DNA of 64,000 nt from Spinacia oleracea (GCF_020520425.1 NC_079487.1:80357141-80421140); one strand, 5' to 3'. Numbered from the stretch's first letter, positions 1-12,545 are shown. Numbers and translations are program-made. Notes: generated from the sequence alone by a model not told the origin.

Positions 1-1439
1 AAAATAATGTTCAAATTAAAGTTTTCAAGGAAAAATAATGTTCGAATAAAAAAATAAATCCGAGTCTAGACTAGGCTATGCCGAAGTACAAACTAAATCC
101 TAAGTCTTAGTTGTCTTATCCATAGAATCGGTCCTAATGATTGGTGTCGTTCTGCAAGTTAAAAGGTTAAACCATATTGAGTCTCCCTTCCTAACATTTA
201 AATCAATAAGCACCCATATGTAATTGTCATCCCTTGCTAAGAATCCACGGCCTCAATACTCTCTCTCACCAATAAAAAGAGTATATTATAGTATTTGCAA
301 AATGGAAACAGTCACATTCTGAAAATCATTCCTCCATAGTCGCACAACCCCCAAAGTGAGCCTAAGGTGTCAATACCATTGGCAAATAAAAAATTAATGG
401 CCTCAAGGCTTATGATCACATTGGGTCACGACTATCATAGTCCTCTCGAGTCACTCGATCCTTGAAATACTACTAAGTACGGACTAAAAGATTTTCCATG
501 AATGCAACATGACGAACCATGAAAATACCCAAATCGGCATACCATAAGGCTACCATTGGGGTAAAGCAATACACGCTAAGAGAGAAGCCGCACTAATGAT
601 TCTAGTCTTGCATAAATAAAAATTCGATCTCCCCAACTTACTACCTTGCCAACATTAAGCAAAATGGCGCATGACAAATGAACACCCAAGGGTTAAAATC
701 TAAAGTGTCAACCAACGAAAGTTATGGTCCAATTAGCCTAAGTCTGAGAGTTGCTTGGTCAAGTATTATAGGCTTACGCCACGTCATTATTTTGAGTCTA
801 GGCCACCTCCTTGTATTCATACACGGGTTATAATCAGAAAAATTAATGAAAGTTCGAGTCTAAATCACAACTTCCAATTAAATCCCAGAAACTGGAGTCT
901 GAAAAGAAACAAAGATTATTTTCGATGTAATTCTTTCGTTAAATTTCAATAAGGTAAAAGACAACATTTTGAATCTACGCTATTTGCACATTTTAAGAAA
1001 CGACTAAATACGCTTGCAAAGTAAGACAATTTAAAAGTCCACCCTAGGCCTGCTAAAATTAAAGGTCCACCCTAGGCCTACTAAAATTAAAGGTCCACTA
1101 TAGGCCTACCAAACGAGGCTCACTCAGTCTCGCCTCGTGACTCAAAGACCACAACCATCTACCTTTTAGCCCAAATAAAAAAAATTATGTTGGGGAGAAA
1201 TCCCAAGCAAAAAGAGAAAATAGAAAGAGAAAAGGGAGAGCGAAAAGAGCAAGCCATGAAATACTTAAAAAGAAAGATAAAAGGGAGAGCGAAGAGAGCG
1301 AACCATGAAATACTTAGCCCGTACCTCCCAAAGTGAGAAATTTACCCAAGTAAACAAGGAAAAGAATTGAGTCAACCAATCCAAATCATGCCACAAAAAC
1401 TACATAAGGTTCTACGATGTCTACCCTTTCCAATCCTTA

Positions 1440-1790
1440 TGTTCTTAGACGCCTTCGCTCTGGGGCCCCTGTTCAGCTCATTTAACCCATCCATGTTCTC
1501 ATTGCCATAACCCAAGAAACCATTACCTCGACTCTTGTTCTTGAACTTGTTGTCAACTGCAAACCACGTACGGCCATTGTCACGTGCGTCATACCCATTA
1601 TTACACCACAGTTAGCATAATGACCATATAACTTGTTTGAATACATCCTGTTGATATACCCTTGAGCCGTCCCCATGCTACTCATTAGCCTTGGTTGATG
1701 TAAACTCATGACACTAGCTCGAGGCTGCAAATTGTGATTCCTAGCAAATATAATCCTCATGCTTGACCAATACCTATACAAATTATCCTA
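1440..1790 (-). pseudogene. Captured fragment of an ECT-type YTH-domain gene, copy A
   Basis: On the minus strand this reads SSMGTAQGYINRMYSNKLYG and then, after a frame change, blocks such as NGRTW, GNGFLGYGNENMDGLNEL and NRGPRAK. These are hallmarks of the segment just before the YTH domain in plant ECT (m6A reader) proteins. Roughly 110 residues are covered and the YTH domain itself is absent. Because the element's sense strand is plus, the captured piece is antisense to element transcription. The same segment is in copy B at about 30101-30470, so capture preceded both insertions. A frameshift makes it non-coding. The family call comes from memory of ECT proteins and is fairly secure because several blocks match in order. 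Confidence 0.8.
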
Positions 1791-1987
1791 TCTCATTCAA
1801 CCCATCTTTCAAGCCGTCTTAAGTCACGAATAAAAAAGAAGACAAATGAAAAGTACATTCTACACTTAACGCTTAACAAAAATAATAATTAAAAAAAAAA
1901 TACTTTGCAAAGCGCCTTTAAAGTTCGTCTAAAAAAGGGAAAAAAAGAATTTAGTGCACCAAAAAAGATCCGCCCAGAAATAAGTTT

Positions 1988-2041
1988 CAGCGCCCACAGC
2001 TGGGCGCCGAAATCTTTAACGCCCCAGCCTGGGCGCTGAAT
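1988..2041. repeat. GC-rich double-palindrome module, interior of copy A
   Basis: Two near-perfect palindromes of the form GCGCCCA-N-TGGGCGC sit about 10 bp apart, joined by GAAATCTTTAAC. The counterpart in copy B is at 29860-29915. Each arm pair could form a stable hairpin in an otherwise AT-rich region. Confidence 0.75.
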
Positions 2042-4060
2042 CTCTCTGCTTGCCAAATTTTGTCCAGAAGTGCTCGTCATTTTATCCGCACATGCACGGA
2101 AAAATGACGAACACTTGGAGGGGTACAGCACGTATTCAGATATACGTACCACCAAAAAATACATATACTCAAAAAAAAATATAAAACAAATTTTTGGCTT
2201 ACGGCAAGGCAGCAGATTAAAATAATAATAAACTTCACTTATTCCACCGTTTCAAATAATATGTTTCCACCTCAGAACGTACTTGTTTAAAATCGGCATT
2301 CTAAGAAACCATTTTCTAGGCTAAGAACTACGCAAGACCTAATTCCAAATTAAACCTATTTAAGGCGGATACGTAGGCAATCTATGATTCGGTCCAACCA
2401 ATTTGCAAAAATATTAAAGCCTATAGAAAAACGAGAATAATAAATAGAAGTCCCTTATTGAAATTTAATTACTTGCAATCCAAGTCAAAAGAAAAATTTA
2501 AAGGAAGAATCCAAGTCATCAAAATGCCAAAATTAATGAGCACACATCGAAAAATAATAAGGGCACGTACCCTTGCCAGAAAGAGCACTCACACTCCTAG
2601 GCACTTAGCCAAGACTCAAAAGATCGCTTTGTCTCAATTAAATGGGGGCTAGCGCGAGCGTCCATGACCTCTAAAGTACTCGACTTGACCCTCCCTAAAG
2701 CGAACTAACTCACTTAAAGACCTTCTTTCACCACTAGACATAGTCGTTCGCTTAAAGACCTTCTTTCACCACTAGGCACAGTCATGATCGCCAATAAGTA
2801 GTAAAGGCAGTAAGCTTGCAATAAAGAGGATTGTTCTACGGCGTCGCCCCATCGTTCCTTCGAACTCAGGGCACCCGTTCATGGTAATTCAAATGCTTGC
2901 AAATCCCCTTTGAAAAAAAAAACAGACATTGTCAATAGGACTTGGCACTTAACCAAGGCTCACCCTACTCAGACATATGACACGGGCATCTAAAATCGAA
3001 ATCTGAAAGCATTATTAATCAGAAGACATAATAGCAAATGGGGGCTAAAAATTGAAATGAAAGAGCTAGGGAAAGAACTAAGTATACCTTGACCTTTTGT
3101 GCAGACATACACCAAGTAAATCTAAGTCAATTTGAAAACGGTTTATATTCCCGCAATTCTGGAAAAGATGGCCCTAAAAGCCTAAAAGCGTGTGCCGCAC
3201 GGGCACAAGTAATATTTTGACGCCTGCACCTTGGCTTCCAGCAAATCCTTAGACAACATTCCAAAAATCGTAATAGTATTTTGATTCACTCATGTAATCC
3301 TGTACGAACCCTTCTATAAGTCAACTTACTTAGGACACATCGGATTGTACACAGTAGGACTTGGATTTCAAATAATTTTCAAAAGACTTCTTCGAACATA
3401 ATAAAGTGTCGTCGGTTTAAGCTAAGTATGTGTTTATCTCGATGTTGCAAGTGAGTCAAAAGGATTTCTAAATATGATTATGGATAAAGAAAGGCACCTA
3501 GCTTTTGGTCAAGGCACACTTCAACATGTGACTACCTTGACCATGGCAATGTCGCACAATACGACATCTACAAGAGAAGTAGCAAATCACTACTCGAACG
3601 TGCCTCGCACTAAACGAGTCTGGTTCAAACTGTTCATGATCCATGTCACCATGAACGCATAAAAACGTATGCCAAGCATTATAGCACCAAGCCAATCCCG
3701 TAGCTACAATTGGGGGCTTGAGAAAAACACTCTAAAAATGCTCGAAATGACGATTTTATCGCAAATTCTCGAAGCTAATGCTATACACACGTCATAGAGG
3801 CACAATCCTAAGGTTGATCGTGTAAAACAAACCTTAGAATGGCTACAACCCCTCCCAAATTCTAAGCACTACTTAGAATATATAAAGTCACCCCACTAAC
3901 AAGGGTAACTGAAAATCGCGAGTCACCAAAACTCCGATCAAACTACTGCACATAACGCTCGCCCTACAAGCGCCCGTTACACAGTCTACCTCGTTCCAAA
4001 GCAAAAGCGAAAGAAAAAATCAAGGATAAGAACTGTCAAAATATACACAGAAATCATTTT

Positions 4061-4114
4061 CAACGCCCAGAGCTGGGCGCCGATATCTTTAACGCCCCAG
4101 CCTGGGCGCTGAAT
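4061..4114. repeat. GC-rich double-palindrome module, only in copy A
   Basis: This has the same layout as the other modules (CGCCCAG and CTGGGCGC arms, CTTTAAC spacer). The matching place in copy B (about 27875-27890) lacks the module and roughly 120 bp around it. The flanks are simple purine-rich repeats, consistent with deletion in B or gain in A. Confidence 0.7.
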
Positions 4115-4971
4115 CTTTCTGCTAGCCAAATTTTGCCCAGATATAAAAATAAGAAAGAAACACCTATGAATCCTCGCATCGAACGAAGTAATAAGCCGTA
4201 CAAACCCACGAAGAAGGTGCTACACTTGTTCGAACACCTGAACGAGGCGTGATGAAGTACTCCAATGCAAAAAATAATAATGATATCCCAACACCTGGAG
4301 GAATGTTCTAAGACACGCTGTTAGGCCACACAAGCCTACGTCGCACCATAAGTTTAACCATCCCACGGTACAAGTCTAAAAAAAAGAGAGTAAGGCATAT
4401 TGCACTAATGCGGGCACGACCAAAGAGCATGTGTAAAAGAGACAAAGACTACTTATCGCCCAAATTCAAAATGCAAGCCACACGACTTCTACATTAAGGA
4501 TTAAAGGTAGCAAAATATTACCTACTACGGAAGGGATAGCTCGCACCTACACGAGCGGAACCCCAAGGCATCTTTCTCGAAAGAACCTACAAAAATCGTA
4601 CGCCAAAAGGAAGCATCCCAACATGCATACTTGGGGGCTCCAAGCTACGAAACGACCCTAGCAAAAAAAAAATCTCGAAGCAAATGTTTGAACGATCGAA
4701 AGGGCACGATGCTTGAGTCCACTTCATGAATGGGCCTAAACCCTATCAAGCTTCTAAGGAAACTATTCAAAATTACTCATTGCTAAAAAAAAAATGACTC
4801 AAGCAAACTGATTAATGGACCGCACGCAACGGCCATTCTATGAACGCTCGTTCGCACATACATATCATCTTTTCTAAGTATCGAACATTTACGAACACGT
4901 TTAAAAGAAAAAAGAAAACGAACGAACAAGAGGCCAACTGTGTCATCAAGAAACCTCGCCAGAAATCATTT

Positions 4972-5027
4972 TCAGCGCCCAGCGCTGGGCGCCGAAATCT
5001 TTAACGCCCAGGCTTGGGCGCCGAAAA
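4972..5027. repeat. GC-rich double-palindrome module, interior of copy A
   Basis: It reads CAGCGCCCAGCGCTGGGCGC, a spacer, then a second palindrome ending GGGCGCCGAAAATGA. The counterpart in copy B is 26755-26813. Confidence 0.7.
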
Positions 5028-5689
5028 TGATCACAGACCCAAAGAAACAGCTATGACTTCTATAGGGCCCTGCCATATTCATTCGACTTGAAAATTGCCG
5101 ATTTCTTTACTGAAAGTCGCACCTCACGGCTTTTTTAAGAGTAGCACACCACTAAAAATATCGCTCACACTTACGAGCACAATCCCAAACACGATCAAGG
5201 ACATTACAGAATGCGTATCCCCAAGGAACCTCTTTGACAAGAAATGACCGTCAAGCACGAGTGCTTGGGGGCTCGAAGGAAAATATATATTATGCAAAGT
5301 TAAAACAATATTCCCAGACTACGCTGTACGAAGTCCCATGTTTGGATGTCTCAAAAAAAAAACCGGATTACGACCTCAAGACAAAGGTCGCCGTTGATAC
5401 TTATACATAGTCCCCTAATCAAGGACCCAGGTAATGGCAAAATTGAGCCATAAAGACTAGCTCAAAACCATGAAAGAAGATGACAACAAGACAATGGTCC
5501 GTTTAAAGCACGTTGTCAACCCACATTCAGGTTACAACTAAATCCGAGCATCCCTCGAAAGAATTCGCTCCTACAAGAATGAATAAAAAGAAATTCTCAA
5601 GAGAAATCACAAGAAAAAAATGAAATAGGGACTTGTCCACCTCAATCAGGCAAGACCGCGGCACGCGAATCCCAAATCAAAAAGACGAA

Positions 5690-6135
5690 TTCAGGTTCGC
5701 TCACCTCCAGCGAGCGGGGCGTCCACCCTTAGCGGACAGGGCTCGCCCACCTTCAGCGGGCGGGGTCTGCGTCCATAGCCGCGCAGGTCCTCAGTTTTCG
5801 AAAAATAGAATCTTCAAAAACAAAAATGAAACAGGCTCGCCATCTTCAGCCGGCGGGGTCTACGTCACAAACCGCGTAGGTCCTTATTTTCAAAAAGCAC
5901 AAACAAATTTCAAAATAGATTCGCCCACTTCTATCGGACGGGGTGTCCACCCTTAGCGGATAGGTTCGCCATCTTCAGCCGGCGGGGTCTACGTCACAAA
6001 CCGCGTAGGACCTTATTTTCAAATTTCAAAAACAGAATCGTCCACTTCTATCGGACGGGGTGTCCACCCTTAGCGGACAGGCTAGCCATCTTTAGCCGGC
6101 GGGGTCTGCGCCACTAACCGCACAGGTCCTTAGTC
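5690..6135 (+). repeat. Imperfect tandem repeats of GC-rich units in copy A
   Basis: About four imperfect units contain words such as GTCCACCCTTAGCGGACAGG, TCAGCCGGCGGGGTCTGCG and ACCGCGTAGGTCCTTATTTT. Spacing is irregular. The inverted counterpart in copy B is at 25925-26215 with a different unit order. The short open frames here are by-products of the repeat. Confidence 0.65.
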
Positions 6136-6640
6136 GCTGCAGCGATAACTTTTTTCGGTTTTCCCTTTTTCCAAAAATTAAAGGATTGGTTTTCCGTTTT
6201 TCCAAAAAAGAACGATGTGCTGGATTTTCCTTCGTTTTACGTCCCATAAAAACAAGGGGGTTTTCTCGTTTAGCTAGCCCTGAAAATGAGAATCTTTAAA
6301 AACATTTTTTGGTTGGGCTTGCCCAGGCCCAATTACACTCTATAGCTTTAATTTCGAAAACATCTGTAGCTACTCCCAATGACAAAGTGAGAGAGTTTCT
6401 TCGTCTCTTTAGATACTTCCAATGACAAAGTGAGGGAGTTTCTATACTATTCGTTGACAAATCCCAATGACACGTGAGGGATATGTCGACACTTCAAGTG
6501 ATGACCCTTAAGTCAAATGTTATCACTCGAGGGCTCGTGAGACCCTCGCAAAAAATAGGTCACCATGACTTGTGTGACGCACTCCGTCTAATACTTTGAC
6601 CATCGTGTTACTCCAAGACTCAGTCAAAGTGGGGGCTAAC

Positions 6641-8097
6641 TGTAGACACCTACTTTTGTCCCTATTCCCGAAAGGGAAGGTTCGATGATGAGAACATAAA
6701 TCTCCACTTGGCAACGCATCTCCTATAAAATAACGAATCTCAATTCCCCTTTTCATTTCACCCGAAACCTGCTATTTATAGAAACCTGCTATTTATGGAA
6801 ACCTGCTAAAAATAGTGACTGCCGTAATGGGTAGTTGTTAAAAGTGGCAAGTCATAAAGGATAGAAACCTGTCAGAATTAGGTGTTGCACTCCAACATAA
6901 ATCCTAAATGAGATAGAAATTGCGAGAGAATCCTTTTCCTAATACGATTCGAAAATAAGAGTTACGTATTAATTAAAAATCCTAACGAGCCTAGAGTTCG
7001 TAACGGGCCCAGATGCATTCCATCATAAAATTGATACGCACTAAAAGACTCGATTAAAGTCTCATACACTCCGGATTCTAAGAATCCGAATCTGACAAAG
7101 AAACGGCCCAGACCCTATTTTCAACGCCTGGCTCTGGGCGCCGAAATCTTTGGCGCCCAGCCCTGGGCGCTGAAAATACCTGGGACGTTTTCTTTCCTGA
7201 TTCTTCGTGGATTAGAGTTCTACAATTCTATCTTTCCACGAACTCTTTTCTATAAATAGGGCCCCAAGTTCGACGTGAAAGGACAACAACACACAATTAT
7301 TATTCTGAGTATTGACTCTAAGCCCCTAAGCCTAAGCCTCACGCTGCAAAACTGATCACGCGTTCTGTCGCAATCGATCCAAAAATCGAACAGAACGTAT
7401 CCTGTCCTATAATTTGAGATTCGTTAAATAAAAGGAGAAATAGCAAAGTCAAAGTGGTTAGTTTTCTGAGAACCGTGACGCACCTCTCAAGGGTGCGTCG
7501 TAATGTGCCCCTTCGCATGATTTAATTGCTTTCCTCGCCCTTTTATAAACTGTTAAACTAATTAAATCTGATTGTTCTATCACGCCTAATAAAGATAATA
7601 TGTTGGGAAATTGGATTATCATGTTAGGTCCCTTAAAACAATCTAAATCAGATAATCGCGATCGATCTAGTATTATATGTTGCATATTGTTAAAATCAAC
7701 TCAGATTAGTTTAATAGTTAACACATGTCCCTTCAATTATTTATGCTGAGCTAGTAAGGATATCCTGCCTCTGGAGTTATCCTCTCGGTAGTTACAGTCC
7801 CCCGAACCCTCAATCTCTACCTTGCAGGTGTATGTTGAGAGATCCCCACACCAGGGATCACAAGGGAACCTACGGCCGTCGTGGTCAAACATAATTGCAC
7901 TCCCTTTATGTCACGATAACCGGGTTTTGTCAGTTTTTCTCATTGTCGTTAAAAACTGAATGGCGACTCCTATATTACTAGTCAATTGGGTGTAAACTCA
8001 CAGGAAATCCAATTACACTTGATTTGACAAAAAGAAACGTCACACCCACGAGGGACAAGGTCACGCATTAGCCTCGTGCTTTTTCGACCCCCTCACA
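6641..8097 (+). repeat. 3' LTR of copy A
   Basis: The LTR runs from TGTAGACACCTACTTTTGTC to CCCCCTCACA (TG...CA ends), 1457 bp. TATAAATAGG at 7251 is the likely promoter. A double palindrome at 7121-7178 lies about 75 bp upstream of it. The same LTR occurs inverted at 23647-25162 and 32930-34439, and in the plus orientation at 40521-41967. Confidence 0.88.
7121..7178. promoter_or_regulatory. Two-unit palindrome module upstream of the LTR A TATA box
   Basis: Two CGCC(C/T)-GGGCG palindromes are present. LTR C has one unit (41001-41031) and the two copy B LTRs have three each. The second unit starts CTTTGGCGCC, which fits the E2F consensus TTTSSCGC. That match may be fortuitous, since other units read TTTCGGCGCC or TTTCAGCGCC and do not fit. 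A promoter role is inferred from position only. Confidence 0.45.
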
Positions 8098-8285
8098 CAT
8101 GTAAATGGTGGTCACCCTAGGCATGTACGTACCTCGGATATCTAAGTACGGGGTCACTTTGCGAATCACGACTCAAGATTAGAAATCACCTCCTATCATT
8201 AAAATAATGAAAACCAATTATTGTTCATGCTCACTAAATTTCCAGCAACTTTTATAAATTCTAAAACCTTTGAATTAGTTAGAAA

Positions 8286-10604
8286 CTAGTATAATACCCG
8301 TGCAATGCACGATATATAATCTAAATAGAAATTTATATGAAAAATTGGTAGTCAGTTATCATTAAAATAGTGCATGGACAAAATTATTTTTCATCCCTAA
8401 TCATCACCCCTTGTCAAACATTAAGTTATCTCATCCACAATTCCTTTCGTTAGTCATACCACTTAATACTTGCCTCATTAACTCATTATTCGATCATTTA
8501 ACGCCTACCCACCCTCACAGTCCCCATCCCAAGAGGTCATGTATAAAATAAAATTTATCCACGCTCCATCACCAACCAATGTAACTTCACCCCCAGATTC
8601 AACTTCTCTTTTTAAAAAGAAGAGTTTTAAATTTTAAAACTATGTTCTGGCGTCTTCGATAATTCAGTTGTCCGATTATATTAATTGAGTAAATATATAA
8701 ACATTGTAATATGTACATTAGTGTAAAAAAAATGTTGATATATTCATAATCATTTCGATGAAAGATAAGCGATGCGGGTGGGAGGGTCCAATTTAAAATT
8801 CATTCTCGCCCCGTTACCCGCTTGCGGATAAATTTTTAACCCCATCACCCACCAAAGTTTCATTCATTCCCGCACGTACACTTAGAGAGGATAGCCGAAA
8901 GACTCCCAAAAAAACCCCTCCACTGACAACATGGCATCCCTATATTCGGTAAATAAGCAACTTTGTCTTTACCTAACTTTTGAATATATTGACATAACTT
9001 TATCATTAAAATTAATTTTATTAGCTATAATATTGATAAAATATTTAAAAATGACATCCATAATAGTTAGGATTGGGTGAGTGTTCCAAATCCAGCAAAT
9101 GTAAACTCGCCCATCACCAAGGTGGGTACATGCTATCCTTATACCCGCTCACCAACACCGAATCTATATTTGTTAGTAATATTAGTCAATCATCCACGTT
9201 TATATTCGTCGTCAGCCTTATCTAACATCCAAACTCGCCCCATAGTCAAGTGTGATGCATGGTCTACATATCAAAATGTTAATTTTGCACGAAGTTTTAT
9301 ATATACCTTACTTAGTAAATGAATGGGGATGTGCAAGATGAGGCCAACAATCAAGGCAACTTTTATCTTAGTACTTTCTTTTAATGTAAGCACGTAGTTT
9401 GTATTATGTAGTAGAACTCATATACACAGCTTTGGTTGGCCCAAAGTCTTACTGATGAGTTTTTAGGTTGTAATGTATAAACTCTTTGTTTTAGGTAAGT
9501 TTAGCCTATGTCAAAATAAAAAATAAATAAGGAATTATCGTAAGACACTTGCCCAATTCCCTTTCAAAGCTGAAAGCTATACGGAATACTCGTTGTAGAC
9601 TTAATGACTTATGTTACATTGTTACCAAGATTAAAATATTCCCCACAACATAAATCAACTATTTCTACTGTATAAGGACACTGTAATTTTATAGCCATAA
9701 TAATTACTAACGGGATCAGTTAGTTGGGTTTTTTTTTTTGAGAAAAGATCAGTTGGGTTTAACAGTCTAAGAAAAGCGCTAGTATTTTACTTAGATATTT
9801 TTTAAACCCTTATTTATTATTTAATTAATTATGGCAATTTGGTACTTTTTATTTTTGCATTTAGAAAATAATATCTGCATTTAGAAGCTATATTTTCACT
9901 ACAAAAAATTGTACCATTAACGATGGGAAATCCCGTCGTTAAAGGCCAATAATCGTTGATTAATGGCGGGATTTCCTGTTGCCAACCTGTCAAAAAAGGG
10001 GGCCGTCGTTAATGAAAAATCCCGTCGTTAACCCGTTGTAAAAGACATTTGCGACGGTTGTCCCGTCTTTGTTTGATTGTTAGACTCGTCGCAAAAAACT
10101 TTTACGACGGATTTTTTGACCCGTTGTAATTAGGTTATTGTTAAAGATACAAATTCTTGTAGTGTTTGTTTTTGCATATTTTTTTGAGACAAATAAGAAG
10201 AAATGCTAGAATTAGGATCGATCTTCGCGGATTGTTTTAACATAATCTTGGTTGGATCTTTTCTATGACATTGAATTAGGATGAAAGATTATTTTTATCT
10301 ATGACTTATGGGTTTGGTAATATATAATGGGTATCTTTCTATATTGTATTTGGTAATGTACGTAGTATATGGAGAAGTTTGAGAATTAAAAAGGAAAATT
10401 AGTTTAAATTGTTGTGTCAATGAGATATTGGTGGATCACACTTCATGTATTTTTCCATATTAGTTAATATTACCATAAAATACAATAAGTTAAATATGAC
10501 AAAAAAATTATATATTAATTAATTAATATTAAAAGAGAGGTCAATCAATGAGTGACATTTGTCATCACCACATTGATTTCCTCTCTTTTAGTATAATATA
10601 TAGA
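8286..10604 (-). mobile_element. Non-autonomous Helitron
   Basis: On the minus strand it begins TCTATATATTATACTAAAAG and ends with a CGTGCATTGCACG hairpin, a short spacer and CTAG. These are the standard Helitron 5' TC and 3' hairpin-CTRR ends. It sits exactly between A and T. The uninterrupted LTR at about 42763 reads GGAAATTAATTGTCC, giving an empty site with no duplication. No Rep/helicase coding sequence is visible in 2319 bp. It contains a CACTA MITE at 9897-10164. Confidence 0.85.
9897..10164. mobile_element. CACTA-type MITE nested in the Helitron
   Basis: The ends are CACTACAAAAAATT and AATTCTTGTAGTG, and the 3-bp target duplication is TTT on both sides. The inside has subterminal repeats based on AACGACGGG and CCCGTCGTTAA in both orientations, typical of CACTA elements. 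At 268 bp there is no coding capacity. Confidence 0.8.
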
Positions 10605-12115
10605 TTACTTGTCCATTAGTAAACTAATAGTCTCAATTGAAAAACCAAAGTCCTAGTATGATAACATTAATTTTTCGCCTTTAAAATCATCAAAATTGAC
10701 ACTTTTAAGCCTTGAAATAATTCTGAAAATTATATTTGATTTCCTTAATTGAAATTGACATATGTAAATCAATCAACCAATAAGTTGGGATTAAAACCAA
10801 CCCTAATTTGTCATAAAAATCACTTTAAGCCTTTAAAAATTGACACTTTATTGTATTATAAAAAAATCTGAAAATTGTATCACTTCAATATAAAATACTC
10901 CTCATCAATCCAATCATACAAATCATCAAAATTCGGTGTTCATAACCGATCACAACAGTTTAATTAATCAAAATCCATAATTATAATACGGAATTGAAAT
11001 AGAATAGGCAAGGAAGAAGAGAATTATACCAAATCGGCCTATAGCACGGTACAACCACAAATTGAATGTGATTGGGCGCAAAAGGATCAAAATATACGGA
11101 GTTTACATACGGCAAACACACGAATTGTGTGTGCATGTGTGGTGCGCGACGAGACAACAAGGGCAGCAGCAAGGATCGCGGTTGGGCGTCGAGCAAGAGA
11201 GGGAACGAGAGTGTGCAAGTGTGGGTTGGAATCGAGGGCAACAAATCAAGGCAGAAACAACCGCACTTGCAAGGGTGCGGTGCTGTGCGGGTGTGTTGCG
11301 TCGAGAGAGCGAGAGAGAGGGAGTGAGGGGCGAGGGCAGCGAGTGCACGAGGGGACGAGGAATCGACGAGGCACGAAGTGCTCGGCTACTGTGCGAGGCA
11401 AGGAGAGGGACGAGAGAAAGAAAGAGGAACCGGGTGTGTGGTGCAAGAAAGAGGAGAGAGAAAGTTAATGAGAGAGTGGGGATAAACTTAATGAAGTGGG
11501 GTATTTATAGGCTTCCCTAATTCCTAATGGGCTAGACTTAGGAAATTGATATTGGGCTTTGTAAAATAGATGGTTGGGTTTGGATTAAAAATTCAGATTA
11601 GAAATCTTAGTTGGGCTAAACTAGTGGAACGAGTTGGGCTTAGAATTAATTAAAACCATTTAAAAATCGAACCCAATAAATTCCCAACTTCAAATAATAA
11701 ATTCGTTTTGTAATTAATTAAAATAATAAATATTCTAATTAATTAAAAATATATTTAATAATATTTAAATGTGATTTAAATTCTAAAAATCATAAAAATG
11801 CTTTATAAATTTAATAAAATATGGTTATAAATACAGAAAAATACGAGGTATTATAGTCTACCCTCCTTAAAAGAAGTTTCGTCCCAAAACTTGGGCTCGA
11901 AAATCAAACTTGAACTTCAAAACATGAGACTTTATGAGACTTTACTATGTTTTCTTGCAAAAATTTTAGTTGATGTACTCTTTAGATGATTCAACATGAC
12001 AATATGAAGTGCAAATTCAATATAATTAAGCATAAAATAAGGGAATATAAGGTAAAAAGCGTGAAATTCTCAGCACTCTACCCCCCTTAAAAGATACGAG
12101 TTACGACCCCGTAAC

Positions 12116-12545
12116 TCAAATAACCTCGCGAAAAAAGCCCGGGATATTTCTTTCACATTTATTCCTCGGCTTCCCATGTCGCTTCTTCTGATTCTTGGTT
12201 AGACCATAACAATTTGAAAACCTTAACATCCTTAGTTCGTGTACTACGCACTTACTATCCAGGATTTTGACTGGTCTTTCCTCAAAACTTAAGCTTTGGT
12301 CCAATTCTAAGGTTTTCGGTTGCAACACATGCGACTTATCTGGAACATACTTTTCGAATTGAGATCTATGGAAGAAATTATGCACTCTATGCAAGTCCAT
12401 GGGTAAGGCTAGTCTATAGGCTACCTTTTCTATCCGTTCTAGGATCTCATATGGGTCTATGTACTTTAGGCTAAGCTTTCCTTTCTTGTCAAATCTCATT
12501 ACACCCTTCATTGGTGAAACTTTTATCGAGCAACACTTTGTCACC
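12116..12545 (-). pseudogene. Integrase C-terminal GPY/F region and chromodomain-like tail
   Basis: The minus-strand frame includes VSPMKGVMRFDKKGKLSLKY and PYEILERIEKVAYRLALP, the GPY/F-type module that follows the integrase core in chromoviruses. A later stretch around PVKILDSK and the YGLTKNQKKRHGKPRNK region resembles a chromodomain read in a shifted frame. The chromodomain normally steers integration to marked chromatin. The reading frame is shifted relative to the integrase core next door (overlap at 12489-12545). Confidence 0.72.

Larger units (their letters stand above)
1..8097 (+). mobile_element. Copy A of a large non-autonomous LTR retrotransposon (LARD-like), 5' part outside the window
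   Basis: Positions 1-6640 are the reverse complement of the interior of copy B (about 25163-31840), and 6641-8097 is the 3' LTR. Sense is plus, fixed by the tRNA-Arg-like primer site seen after the left LTR of copies B and C and by a TATAAATA box inside the LTR. A purine-rich GTGGGGGCT tract (6630-6639) lies just before the LTR and serves as the polypurine tract. No gag or pol frame is visible in the interior. The right flank CATGT (8098-8102) begins chromovirus LTR sequence. The same site without the insertion, reading CATCT, is at about 42573, so copy A inserted into that LTR. The class is inferred from the lack of coding sequence; the Ogre/Tat lineage is suggested by LTR ends and primer site only. 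Confidence 0.85.
8103..11855 (-). repeat. 3' LTR of the Ty3-gypsy chromovirus, split by a Helitron and truncated by copy A
   Basis: Positions 8103-8285 plus 10605-11855 match 42583-44053 almost continuously. On the minus strand the LTR starts TATAATACCTCGTATTTTTC (normally TGTAATACC, as at 44053). It carries a CCTATAAATACCCC promoter at about 11500-11513. A purine tract (minus strand AAGGAGGGTAGAC, 11856-11868) precedes it, as expected for a polypurine tract, so this is the 3' LTR of a minus-strand element. The left part is lost beyond the copy A insertion. Open frames on the plus strand at 11062-11520 are antisense to this LTR and are not genes. Confidence 0.75.

Noticed and set aside
11062..11520. 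152-codon plus-strand frame
   Set aside because: It is antisense within the chromovirus LTR. The sister LTR at 43239-43688 has a different broken frame. Composition is Arg/Glu-rich low complexity, with no homology recognised.
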